The notes beneath the pieces are model-generated. The model made no database searches. It was not told where the DNA came from and worked only from the letters and a program-made list of their open reading frames with translations. The position numbers were made by a program, and so were the translations under genes. DNA of 64,000 bases, taken from assembly GCA_017629035.1 (NCBI GenBank), contig JAGBXX010000034.1, positions 39,032-103,031 on the forward strand, given 5' to 3'. Positions 15,847 to 23,872 of the stretch are shown here, one piece after another (the first letter of the stretch is position 1; the number at the start of each line of letters is the position of its first letter). The stretch is from Alistipes sp. (GTDB taxonomy: Bacteria > Bacteroidota > Bacteroidia > Bacteroidales > Rikenellaceae).

Positions 15847-15885
15847 AAAATAGGTGTTATCCCCGCCGAGGATAACACCTATTTT
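15847..15885. terminator. Bidirectional terminator, lipocalin / GT2
   Basis: 16-pair perfect stem (15847-15862 with 15870-15885), seven-base loop, A-rich on one side and T-rich on the other. It separates the lipocalin gene from the convergent glycan operon. Confidence 0.9.
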
Positions 15886-15888
15886 TAT

Positions 15889-16830
15889 CTATTTGAACAG
15901 AGCCACTAACTTGGTAAGTAGCTGTGCCACGATAGGCACATCGGAGCCACCGCCCCTGATCTTTGCACCACGCACAGCCTCGGCCAACCATGGATACTCC
16001 TTGAAGAGATCCAGACGGTAGAAGATAGAGTACCAGCCGGCTTGAATAAGTATGTCGTCAAAAATGCAAGCAACAGGGTTAACCTCCTGAGGCACATTGC
16101 AATACTTTTGATAGAGATCAATAAAGTTAAGCGCATACTCTCTTTTGCGCTTGCGACGCTGCTGGCTGGTGAGAGCCGTAGCCACACCCTTGCGATAGTG
16201 GTATATATCCTCATCGAGATATGCTACGCTCTTGGCAAGACCCACAATCTGTGTCGACACAAAGCAGTCCTCGGCATAGCCATACTTAGGCACAGCGATA
16301 TCGTTCTCTGTAAAGAGCGCTCGGCGCACACACTTGTTGCATAGTGTACCAAACGAGCGGTGGTTGTACATATTACGCACGTAGAGTCGCTGCTCACCAG
16401 CGCCATAGGCACGCTCCTTCTTCACACTTGAGCGTGTAGGATACTCCTTCACGTAGTTAAAGTATACGATATCTGCTCCACTCTCTGCAATCTTGGCTGC
16501 AATCTTAGCTATAGAGCCCTCCGAGAGCCAGTCGTCGGAGTCCACGTTGTAGATATAATCTCCCGTGGCGTGCTCCAGACCTGTGCGTCGTGCCGCAGGA
16601 AGACCTCCGTTGGCCTTGTGAACAATCTTGATCTGTGGGCGCAGGTGCTCATACTTCTGGGCAATAAGCTCCTCGAGAAGCTCGATAGAGCGATCCTTCG
16701 TGCCGTCGTTGACAAAGATAAACTCAATATGTGGATATGACTGTGAGAGAATGGAGTTGGCAAACTCTACAATATAGTTCTCCACACCATAGATTGGGGC
16801 AATAATCGAAATTGTAATATTCTGCTGCAT
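15889..16830 (-). CDS. Family 2 glycosyltransferase
   Basis: 313-residue GT-A fold transferase. It opens with ISIIAPIYGVENYIVEFANSILSQ, the usual GT2 start; the FVNDGTKDRS nucleotide-binding region and the metal-binding VDSDDW (Asp97, Asp99, Asp100) follow. The C-terminal third has a hydrophobic, membrane-associating character but no clear helix. It is the last gene of the minus-strand unit that starts with the second LicD gene, so it most likely adds a sugar to the same glycan that the phosphotransferases decorate. Confidence 0.9.
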   Translation of the reverse strand: MQQNITISIIAPIYGVENYIVEFANSILSQSYPHIEFIFVNDGTKDRSIELLEELIAQKYEHLRPQIKIVHKANGGLPAARRTGLEHATGDYIYNVDSDDWLSEGSIAKIAAKIAESGADIVYFNYVKEYPTRSSVKKERAYGAGEQRLYVRNMYNHRSFGTLCNKCVRRALFTENDIAVPKYGYAEDCFVSTQIVGLAKSVAYLDEDIYHYRKGVATALTSQQRRKRKREYALNFIDLYQKYCNVPQEVNPVACIFDDILIQAGWYSIFYRLDLFKEYPWLAEAVRGAKIRGGGSDVPIVAQLLTKLVALFK

Positions 16831-16839
16831 AAATACTTA

Positions 16840-17559
16840 CTACTTAAAGCTATAACCACCACTAATCTCCAAAACAGAGCCATTAACAAAGCCGTTGTTG
16901 ATGCAAAAACGCACCGCATCGGCCACCTCCTCAGGTGTTGCAAAACGCTTAACGGCGCTCTTGGCATAGATATTATCACGAATATGCTGTGGTTTTGTCG
17001 CCTGCCACTCTGTCTCGACAAAGCCTGGGGCAATGGCATTAACCGTGGTGTCGGTGCCCTCGAAACACTTCACGAGATTTAGCGCAAGGGCGTGCACCGC
17101 AGCCTTAGTAACACCATAGGCCAACGACGTGCCGTGAGGATATACACCCATCAACGAGCCAATGAAGATAATGCGGCTACCATTTGGGATACGACGATAT
17201 AGATCACGTATGAGATAGAGGCTACTATTAACATTCACCTGCATAGTCCTCTCCCAATCCTCATCGGTAATCGACTCGAGGTCGCAGCGCAGCGTTGCTC
17301 CTGCGTTGCAGACAATGCAATCTATGGTCTCAAGCTTTGCCATACGTGCCGCGAACTCACGCATAGCCATCTTGTCCGTCTGGTCGGCCTTGATTATCTC
17401 GAAGTGGGGCGACACCTTGGCGAGCTGCTCACGGCAATCATCCGCAGCCTTCTGGTCGTGGGCATAGGTAACAACGACATGGTAGCCCTCCTTGAGGAGC
17501 ATACGAGCCACTGCAAGGCCGATACCCTTTGTTGCACCCGTAACTATTGCGTTTCTCAT
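16840..17559 (-). CDS. SDR family oxidoreductase
   Basis: 239-residue short-chain dehydrogenase/reductase. TGATKGIG (7-14) binds NAD(P), NAGA lies near 85-88, and the catalytic set is Ser135, Tyr148 and Lys152 (YGVTK). It resembles FabG, but its place argues for a different substrate: its start overlaps the stop of the cytidylyltransferase/oxidoreductase fusion by four bases (ATGA), so the two are made together. A reductase beside a CDP-alcohol synthase usually makes the alcohol that is then activated, as in CDP-ribitol synthesis. That role is inference. Confidence 0.88.
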   Translation of the reverse strand: MRNAIVTGATKGIGLAVARMLLKEGYHVVVTYAHDQKAADDCREQLAKVSPHFEIIKADQTDKMAMREFAARMAKLETIDCIVCNAGATLRCDLESITDEDWERTMQVNVNSSLYLIRDLYRRIPNGSRIIFIGSLMGVYPHGTSLAYGVTKAAVHALALNLVKCFEGTDTTVNAIAPGFVETEWQATKPQHIRDNIYAKSAVKRFATPEEVADAVRFCINNGFVNGSVLEISGGYSFK

Positions 17560-18902
17560 AGTTCAAAGAAGTTAATACGATCGGTAAACTGCTGCATGAC
17601 ACGTGCCATGGCAATACTCTCCTGCGGACGCAGACGTGCCGAGGTAAGACGGTGGTTGATGATGCAGGCCACGAACTCCTGAAGCTCATATCTCAGGCCT
17701 GGCTCATCCCACTTATAGAAGTATTTCTTATTCTCGTTCTGATCCTCGTAGCGAAGCTCAAAATAGTCGGTCTTCCACCATGGCGAGGGGACATAGGCAT
17801 AGCCCTTAGTTCCCGAGATCACGAGGTTGCCCTCTGTCTTCACGCCCAGGCCGAGCTGGAACGAGGCAACGGCACTCTTATAACGCACAATACCTCGTGT
17901 ATATACATCCACACCATCGTCATTAAGACGGCTGTAGAGGTTGATATTCTCATACTCTGTGCCGAGCAGTCGCACAATAGGAAGGAGTGGATAGGAGCCC
18001 ATCTCGTAGATCGAGCCTCCCGCCTGCTTAGGGTCGAGCTCACGGCGCAGCTTATCCCTACCCCAGAGCTTTGACTCCGAGGCATCGATACCCACAACAT
18101 CGCCAATCAAGCCACTCTTAATCAGTGTTATAAGATGGTTAAACGCAGGGCAATATGCCGTCTTATTAGCCTCAACAAGCACCAGACCACGCTCCTCGGC
18201 AAGCGCAAATAGCTCCTTGGCATGAGCCTCGCTAAGCACCATAGGGGTCTCGCACAACACATGGCAGCCATGCTCCAGGGCATACTTAGCCTGAGTGTAG
18301 TGCATGAGATGTGGCGTAGCGATATATACCGCATCGACACTCTCGACAAGCTCCTCGAAGCTACTTGCAACCCTCGCACCCTCGGGGCATAGCTCCGCCG
18401 CAGCCTCCGCCGCAGTATCGTAGAGAGCCTCGATACGCACAGCATCGACCTTCTGCGACTCAGCAACAAGGCGTCGGGCGATACGTCCGCAGCCAACAAT
18501 ACCAAGGCGCACGATAGTCTCGCTCTCGGCACGCAGCATAGTCGACGAAACACCCTCGGTACGAGGCAGATATACCACATCGCAGAACTCTTTGAGGTAG
18601 TCGAACTTACCCTCCCAGTCCGAGCCTATAGCAAAGACATCGACATCGTACTTAAGTATGTCGTCTATCTTTTGCCCCACGTAGTCCTCGATAATCACCT
18701 GGTCTACAAAGCCTGTTGCCTTGACCGCCTCGACACGCTCAAGCACATTGTTACGCACATTGAGTTTACCACGGTCACGGTCAAAGCTATCGTTGGTAAC
18801 ACCCACGATAAGGTAGTCGCCAAGCTCCTTAGCTCGTCTAAGCAGGTTGACATGACCCTCGTGCAAGAGGTCGTAGGTGCCGTATGTAATAACTTTCTTC
18901 AT
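17556..18902 (-). CDS. Bifunctional fusion: glycerol-3-phosphate cytidylyltransferase-like domain + Gfo/Idh/MocA oxidoreductase
   Basis: 448 residues. Residues 1-125 are a TagD/GCT-type nucleotidyltransferase: HEGH at 14-17 is the HxGH active site and RTEGVSST (114-121) matches the C-terminal GCT signature. Residues 131-448 are a Gfo/Idh/MocA oxidoreductase with GIVGCGRIA at 134-142 binding NAD(P). Two usual residues of that family are changed: the EKP lysine is Thr219 (CETP), and the DxGxxxxH-type stretch reads YEMGSYPLLP. The domain may therefore use another mechanism or have lost activity. The fusion suggests that one polypeptide makes or modifies a phosphorylated alcohol and activates it with CTP. 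It sits between LicD and SDR genes in one operon. Confidence 0.88.
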   Translation of the reverse strand: MKKVITYGTYDLLHEGHVNLLRRAKELGDYLIVGVTNDSFDRDRGKLNVRNNVLERVEAVKATGFVDQVIIEDYVGQKIDDILKYDVDVFAIGSDWEGKFDYLKEFCDVVYLPRTEGVSSTMLRAESETIVRLGIVGCGRIARRLVAESQKVDAVRIEALYDTAAEAAAELCPEGARVASSFEELVESVDAVYIATPHLMHYTQAKYALEHGCHVLCETPMVLSEAHAKELFALAEERGLVLVEANKTAYCPAFNHLITLIKSGLIGDVVGIDASESKLWGRDKLRRELDPKQAGGSIYEMGSYPLLPIVRLLGTEYENINLYSRLNDDGVDVYTRGIVRYKSAVASFQLGLGVKTEGNLVISGTKGYAYVPSPWWKTDYFELRYEDQNENKKYFYKWDEPGLRYELQEFVACIINHRLTSARLRPQESIAMARVMQQFTDRINFFEL

Positions 18903-18911
18903 ACTAAAAGT

Positions 18912-19745
18912 TTATTTGCCAAAAAACTCCTCTATATACTCAGTCGAGTGCAGGCTACGTTTTATCTGCTCATCGCTGGGCAACTCACGCCAATTACCAT
19001 AGACATTGGTGAGGTAGGCATCGGTATTCTTCGGTGCAGGGAATTCGTGACCCTCGAACGAGATTGTCGTAAGAGGCAGAATATCTCGCTTAAAGAATTT
19101 GTGCTTAGCCCATCCTGTGCCCAAGGTATAGCGGTACTCGCCCTTGGGGTTAATCAAGCCCACAACCTTGAGTATCGGGTTGATAACTCCCAGACACAAC
19201 ACCTCGATAAGGCGAATAGCACATCGGCGCAATCGGCGGTTCTTGATATATATCGTGAGGTGCTCGGTATTGGCATATATAAAACGTGCCAACTTTGTGG
19301 CCACGAAGTTATTGCGCTCAATAGCAAAGACATCGATAAATGGCCCTCCCCATTTATAGTTCTGCCAGCGGCGATTGGTGACAGGTATCACTCTGCCATC
19401 CTGCTTGCGGAACTTGCCAAAGACATTTGTGTACTCAATATCGCTCTGCATGGTCTGGAACACAAAGCGTGGGTCGTTCATCTTTCGAAGCACTCTGGAG
19501 AGTCGTCGGTAGTCACGCTTAAACATCACTATATCGATATCATCGTCCCAGGGGATAAATCCCTTGTGGCGTGCTGCTCCAAGCAACGTGCCCGAGCTGA
19601 GCCACCACCTGATATTGTTCTTACGACAGATGTCGGCAAGCACAAGAAGTATCTCGAGCAGCTCCTTCTGATTCTCACGCAGCTTCGAGCCCTCGGGGTT
19701 AAAACGCTCAGTAAGCTGCTGGTTATCAACTAAATTTGGGGTCAT
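18912..19745 (-). CDS. LicD family phosphotransferase (copy 1)
   Basis: 277-residue member of the LicD family (nucleotidyltransferase fold), whose known members move phosphocholine or similar groups from a CDP-linked donor to a cell-surface glycan. The core is RWWLSSGTLLGAARHKGFIPWDDDID, about residues 44-70, with the acidic metal-binding cluster. The protein is closely related to the neighbouring copy along its whole length (both end LPSxEQIxRxxHxxEYI.E), so they are a duplicated pair. The fusion CDP-alcohol synthase follows after nine bases and is the obvious donor source. Confidence 0.9.
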   Translation of the reverse strand: MTPNLVDNQQLTERFNPEGSKLRENQKELLEILLVLADICRKNNIRWWLSSGTLLGAARHKGFIPWDDDIDIVMFKRDYRRLSRVLRKMNDPRFVFQTMQSDIEYTNVFGKFRKQDGRVIPVTNRRWQNYKWGGPFIDVFAIERNNFVATKLARFIYANTEHLTIYIKNRRLRRCAIRLIEVLCLGVINPILKVVGLINPKGEYRYTLGTGWAKHKFFKRDILPLTTISFEGHEFPAPKNTDAYLTNVYGNWRELPSDEQIKRSLHSTEYIEEFFGK

Positions 19746-19751
19746 AATCTT

Positions 19752-20594
19752 CTATTTATCCTGAACTCCGTATATCTCACGAATATATTCATTGCAGTGT
19801 ATGCAGCGTCGTATCTGCTCAGGGCTTGGTAGCTCACGCCAGTTGCCATAGACCTTTGTCAGGTAGGCATCCATATCCTTAGGCACAGGCAGTTCGACAC
19901 CCTCGAACTCTGCCGTAGCAAGAGGCATAGTATCGCTCATGAAGAACCTATGCTTGGCCCAACCCTGACCCAGTGAGTAGTGGTACTCGCCACGGGGGTT
20001 GATAAGTCCCACAAGACGCAACAGAGGGAAGATAAGAACAAACGAGAGCAACTCGATAAGACGAATAAGAGGCTTGCGGAGCCATCCCCAGCTAATATAC
20101 GACGTGAGGTGCTGGATATTGCCATAGATGGTGCTTGCCGCCTTGGCTGCAAAGAAATTTGTTTTCTCGATAGTGAATATATCGAAGCCTATGCCTCGCC
20201 ACTTGTAGTAGTTATAGCGCCTTGTCGACGACTCTACCCTACCCTCACGCTTGCGATATTTGGCAAAGCAGTTGACATACTCCACATCGCTACACACGGA
20301 GTGAAGCACAAACTCCTCGTTCTGCTCCTTGCGTAGTATACGCTCCAGACGACGATAGTCCTTGCGCAACATAACTATGTCGATGTCGTCGTCCCAGGGT
20401 ATAAATCCCTTGTGACGTGCTGCACCAAGCAGCGTGCCCGAGCTGAGCCACCACTTGATATCGTGCTCACGGCATATCTCGGCAACATGTTGCAACATAC
20501 GCAGCAACTCAAGCTGGTCGCTTCTGAGCCTTGAGCCATCGGGGTTGTAGCGTGCACGAAGTTGGGCCGCATCAAACATAAATCTACTCTCCAT
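19752..20594 (-). CDS. LicD family phosphotransferase (copy 2)
   Basis: 280-residue LicD protein and first gene of the five-gene minus-strand unit. It contains KWWLSSGTLLGAARHKGF followed by IPWDDDIDIVM, the nucleotidyltransferase signature. It matches copy 1 in order and spacing of all conserved parts, yet differs enough that the two may use different acceptors. Start at 20594 (an in-frame ATG five codons later is possible). Six bases separate it from copy 1. Confidence 0.9.
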   Translation of the reverse strand: MESRFMFDAAQLRARYNPDGSRLRSDQLELLRMLQHVAEICREHDIKWWLSSGTLLGAARHKGFIPWDDDIDIVMLRKDYRRLERILRKEQNEEFVLHSVCSDVEYVNCFAKYRKREGRVESSTRRYNYYKWRGIGFDIFTIEKTNFFAAKAASTIYGNIQHLTSYISWGWLRKPLIRLIELLSFVLIFPLLRLVGLINPRGEYHYSLGQGWAKHRFFMSDTMPLATAEFEGVELPVPKDMDAYLTKVYGNWRELPSPEQIRRCIHCNEYIREIYGVQDK

Positions 20595-20619
20595 TTCGGG
20601 GTCTCTTCATTAATATATG

Positions 20620-20666
20620 CAAAATTACACTTTTTTTCCCATTTGAGAATAATTTTCCTATCTTTG
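20620..20666. promoter_or_regulatory. Divergent promoter region, LicD operon and CDP-glycerol transferase gene
   Basis: Minus strand: TAATTTTG (20620-20627) fits the -7 consensus for the LicD operon. Plus strand: TATCTTTG (20659-20666) fits it for the glycerophosphotransferase gene. The -33 parts are not clear. The two units start back to back within 100 bases, which allows joint control. Confidence 0.5.
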
Positions 20667-20694
20667 TAGTAATAAATATTACTAAACCAAGATT

Positions 20695-21888
20695 ATGAAG
20701 AGAATTGGTGGTGCTATAGCCTGGGGTTTGAACCGAGCGATAAAGTCGCTGGGCAACCTACTATCATTGTTCGCACGCCTGGGTACTAAGGTTACTCCAG
20801 GCAGAGTGGTGTGCTGGGCATACAACTACAAACAATATGGTTGTAACCCTCGCTATCTCACCGAGTATCTACTTGAGCACTACCCAGATATGGAGATTGT
20901 ATGGGTATTCCGTCGTGGTGTCGATACCTCGGCTGTCGACCCTCGTGTCAAGTGCGTGAGGTTTCGCACGTGGGAGTACCTCAAGATGATCAACAGCGCA
21001 GAGTTCCTTGTGACAAACTCTCGCACCGACCCCTGGCATATCTACTGGCACAAACGCCCCGAGCAGAAGTATCTCATGCTCTGGCACGGAGGTGCCGCAC
21101 TCAAGCGCATAGAGCGTGATGTAGAGGAGAAGCTCGGCTTCAGCTACGTGCAGAAGGCCAAGCGTGACTCTAAGGTATGCAACCTTATGATCTCGGGATG
21201 CAGAGCCAACACCGAGCTTATAAAGCGCAGCTTCTGGTACTCGGGCGAGATTCTTGAGAGGGGTATTCCTCGCAACGACATATTCTTCGACACAACACGA
21301 CATAATGCTATACGTCAGCGCATTAACCGAGAGTATAACATAGCCCAGGATAGCCGCATAGTGCTCTACGCACCTACGTTTCGTCGTAGCGGCACACTCG
21401 AGCCATATCACATAGACTGGGACAAGATGCGCCCTGCGCTCAAACGTATATTGCAGTGCGACAATCTCACCGTCATCGTGCGCATGCACCCCAACCTTAT
21501 CAACAAGGTAGACACCTCGTCGCTTGTGAATTATGAAGGTGTTGTCGACGGCACACTCTACCCCGATATGCAGGAGCTGCTCTCGGCAAGCGACCTGCTT
21601 ATTACCGACTATTCAAGCTCGATGTTCGACTTCTCGATGCAGCGCCGCCCATGTCTGCTCTATGCCACCGACATTGAGCAGTACGACCGTGGCTACTACT
21701 ACGATTTCACCAAACTGCCCTACCCTTTGGCCCGCAACCAGGAGGATCTATTGCGCATAATAAGCGAGTTTAACAGCGAGGAGTACGGCTCACGCCTGGC
21801 AGATTTCTTGGACGACGAGCTCGGTATTGTGGAAAAGGGAGATGCAGCAAAAGCTCTTGCCGAATGGATGGTTAACTGCCGCAAATAG
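20695..21888 (+). CDS. CDP-glycerol glycerophosphotransferase family protein (TagB/TagF-like)
   Basis: 397-residue protein of the CDP-Glyphos_transf family, GT-B fold. Visible blocks are KYLMLWHGGAALKRIERD, NLMISGCRANTELIKRSFWY, the hinge VLYAPTFRRSG, VIVRMHPN, and the nucleotide-binding LLITDYSSSMFDF..RRPCLLYATDIEQYDRGYYYDF. Known members transfer glycerol phosphate or ribitol phosphate from the CDP form during teichoic acid synthesis. It has no membrane helix but an amphipathic, basic N-terminus, as in TagF-like enzymes. It lies divergent from the LicD operon that encodes a likely CDP-donor enzyme. Confidence 0.92.
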   Translation: MKRIGGAIAWGLNRAIKSLGNLLSLFARLGTKVTPGRVVCWAYNYKQYGCNPRYLTEYLLEHYPDMEIVWVFRRGVDTSAVDPRVKCVRFRTWEYLKMINSAEFLVTNSRTDPWHIYWHKRPEQKYLMLWHGGAALKRIERDVEEKLGFSYVQKAKRDSKVCNLMISGCRANTELIKRSFWYSGEILERGIPRNDIFFDTTRHNAIRQRINREYNIAQDSRIVLYAPTFRRSGTLEPYHIDWDKMRPALKRILQCDNLTVIVRMHPNLINKVDTSSLVNYEGVVDGTLYPDMQELLSASDLLITDYSSSMFDFSMQRRPCLLYATDIEQYDRGYYYDFTKLPYPLARNQEDLLRIISEFNSEEYGSRLADFLDDELGIVEKGDAAKALAEWMVNCRK

Positions 21889-21909
21889 AGAGTATTACGA
21901 CAAAATGAT

Positions 21910-21943
21910 AAAAGGTTGTCAGTCTTGTGGCTGACAACCTTTT
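21910..21943. terminator. Terminator, CDP-glycerol transferase / Stealth
   Basis: 13-pair stem AAAAGGTTGTCAG/CTGACAACCTTTT with an eight-base loop, A-rich before and T-rich after. It ends exactly one base before the stop codon of the convergent minus-strand gene. Confidence 0.88.
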
Positions 21944-22822
21944 CTATATCTCAAACTTTGATTTCTCGGGGAATATATCCTCAAAGACTCTATGCAACAT
22001 ATCGTGCATGGCTCTATACTGCTTATCGCCAAGTTGCACATCGTTGATGCAGACAAGGGCACGCTCAGGTGCTCGCAAATAGCTCTCGATCTTCTCGGGC
22101 GAGGCAACGGCCATGGAGAAGTGCTTACTGGGCTGGCGACGATTGATTATGCGACCCTTGAGATAGGCAAAATCGGTAAATAGATACTGCGTGATATTCT
22201 CCGCACGGCGTGTTCTGCTGAGTGTTGCGAGAATATCCTCCTTGACAGCCTCGTAGGCCTTGCTACACTCGCTACGAAACATCGGAGCGCAAATATGCTG
22301 AGGACGCAGGAAGCAGCACTTAGGCCTCATGCCCAGAGCCTTACGTGCAGCACGGTCGGAGTTACGGCATATCTTCTTGAACATATCCATAGAGAGCAGA
22401 TGTCTACTCATGCCGATAATGCCCCTACCCTCCTGGAAGAAGTCCTCGGCACGCATAGGCAGCATAGGGAATATATCGTCGTTGAAATAAAGGAACTCCT
22501 CGTCGAGATCCTTGATATTGAACATGTGAAGTTCTATGGTGTTGCTATTGAATGTTGGCAGATGCTCGGCAGGTATGATGTCGCTATGAAGCACAACATC
22601 TACCTCGTTGCGGTCCACCCACTCAGGCACCTGGCTCTGGGACGATACCACGAGGTGCACCTTGCGGATAAAGGGCATATTTCGCTCTATGCCACGAAAC
22701 AGATAGCGCAACGTGCCCCAATCACGAAAGCGCTTCGTGAGGATAGGGGTACTTGTAGTGCTCTCATACTGCTTCTGCCACAGGGGATCGAGTCCATTGA
22801 CAAATGTAATGACTATATCCAT
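21944..22822 (-). CDS. Stealth family sugar-phosphate transferase
   Basis: 292-residue Stealth protein. Conserved region 1 is DIVITFVNGLDPLW at the start. Region 2 runs from RFRDWGTLRYLFRGIERNMP through VVLHSDIIPAEHLPTFNSN to EEFLYFNDDIF (about 32-120). The later regions hold the expected HIC and FTDFAYLKGR segments. Characterised Stealth enzymes build capsules by moving a hexose-1-phosphate from a nucleotide sugar, making phosphodiester links. This fits the neighbouring LicD and CDP-glycerol-type enzymes. It is coupled (three bases) to the acyltransferase gene upstream. Confidence 0.92.
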   Translation of the reverse strand: MDIVITFVNGLDPLWQKQYESTTSTPILTKRFRDWGTLRYLFRGIERNMPFIRKVHLVVSSQSQVPEWVDRNEVDVVLHSDIIPAEHLPTFNSNTIELHMFNIKDLDEEFLYFNDDIFPMLPMRAEDFFQEGRGIIGMSRHLLSMDMFKKICRNSDRAARKALGMRPKCCFLRPQHICAPMFRSECSKAYEAVKEDILATLSRTRRAENITQYLFTDFAYLKGRIINRRQPSKHFSMAVASPEKIESYLRAPERALVCINDVQLGDKQYRAMHDMLHRVFEDIFPEKSKFEI

Positions 22823-22825
22823 AAA

Positions 22826-23776
22826 CTATTCAAGTGTTGACTTTCCAAATCTCTTGGCCTGCTTCTCGGGCGTATGCTTCCACCTGCGGTGCGACCACAT
22901 CCACAGCTCGGGAGTCTCACGTATCATGCTCTCAAGACGCTCGGCATAGCGACGCATAATCTCGTTCCTTGCCACCTGCTCCTGACCATCATAGATAAGC
23001 TCCATGGCTACACCATACTGACCCGCCCTGATGCGACGTATACGGCAGAAGTAGACTGGTAGCTTGAACTTTAGCGCCAGACGCTCGCCACCATCGACAA
23101 AGGCCGTGGGCTGGCCAAAGAACTCTATCCACTCGGTATCGGCCATAAGAATAGGGCTCTGATCCGAGATAAGTCCCAGGCCGATGCCATGCTCCGTGGA
23201 GCGATGCGTGATATAGTGACGCAGAGAGCTCTTCATAGGCACCTGATCGATATTCGGTGCGAACTGGCGGATGCGTCGGTAGTAGGCCTCGAAGACCTTG
23301 CTGCGCAGAGGATGGTAGACCGCCATAAACCTATCGCCCTCCGCCTCCCAGGCATACATCGGGAAATACTCCCAGCAGCCAAAGTGCGAGGCGAGAGCTA
23401 TCCAGTCACGGCCCGCAACAGCCTGGTGGTGCTCCGCGCCATTGTCCCACACTATATGCTTGCCACGGCTACGGTTGTCAATACCCGCCAAGCAGATGGT
23501 ATCAACAGCCACCTCCGAAAGTGTCGAATAGTAGCGGTTGCGAATCTTACGTAGCTCCGCCCTGGACTTCTCGGGAAATGCACCCTCGAGATTTGACATA
23601 ATCACACGTGAGCGGTAGCCGATAAGGCGAAATAGCAGAGTGACAAAGGGTTGGAAGATATAGAAGCGAAACCAACGGGGCGTAATACTCATCACTCGAC
23701 TAAAAGACCAAAGGAGTCCCAAGCCGAGGCGTTGAAGCAGGTTCAACTCTACGCTATTATGTTGTTTATCGCTCAT
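22826..23776 (-). CDS. LpxL/HtrB-like lipid A acyltransferase family protein
   Basis: 316-residue LpxL-type acyltransferase, which would add a fatty acid to lipid A or a related glycolipid at the inner membrane. The catalytic motif HFGCWE (His131-x4-Glu136) is intact. The N-terminal hydrophobic stretch (about 35-55) is the usual membrane anchor. ATG at 23776 is preferred, giving MSDKQHN; the frame is open eight codons further upstream. It heads a two-gene unit with the Stealth gene, which hints that the Stealth product decorates a lipid-linked glycan. Promoter at 23827-23858. Confidence 0.9.
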   Translation of the reverse strand: MSDKQHNSVELNLLQRLGLGLLWSFSRVMSITPRWFRFYIFQPFVTLLFRLIGYRSRVIMSNLEGAFPEKSRAELRKIRNRYYSTLSEVAVDTICLAGIDNRSRGKHIVWDNGAEHHQAVAGRDWIALASHFGCWEYFPMYAWEAEGDRFMAVYHPLRSKVFEAYYRRIRQFAPNIDQVPMKSSLRHYITHRSTEHGIGLGLISDQSPILMADTEWIEFFGQPTAFVDGGERLALKFKLPVYFCRIRRIRAGQYGVAMELIYDGQEQVARNEIMRRYAERLESMIRETPELWMWSHRRWKHTPEKQAKRFGKSTLE

Positions 23777-23826
23777 TTTCAACTGTTTGCTCAACAACAA
23801 GACGTTGTCGAGGGGTTCAATAGATG

Positions 23827-23858
23827 CAAATGTACTAAAAATTTATGCTTCGGGCAAA
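23827..23858 (-). promoter_or_regulatory. Promoter of the LpxL-like / Stealth unit
   Basis: -7 box TACATTTG (23827-23834) and -33 box TTTG (23855-23858) on the minus strand, 20 bases between them. The -33 box lies just before the end of the recX gene. Confidence 0.75.
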
Positions 23859-23872
23859 TATCGCCCCAATAA

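Noticed and set aside
17556-18902. Frameshift or sequencing join creating the fusion gene
   Set aside because: The linker between domains (about residues 122-131) is in frame, normal in codon use and has no homopolymer run at the join, so a real fusion is more likely.
18672-19733. 353-residue plus-strand frame opposite the fusion and LicD genes
   Set aside because: It spans the border of two clearly real genes on the other strand and has no domain.
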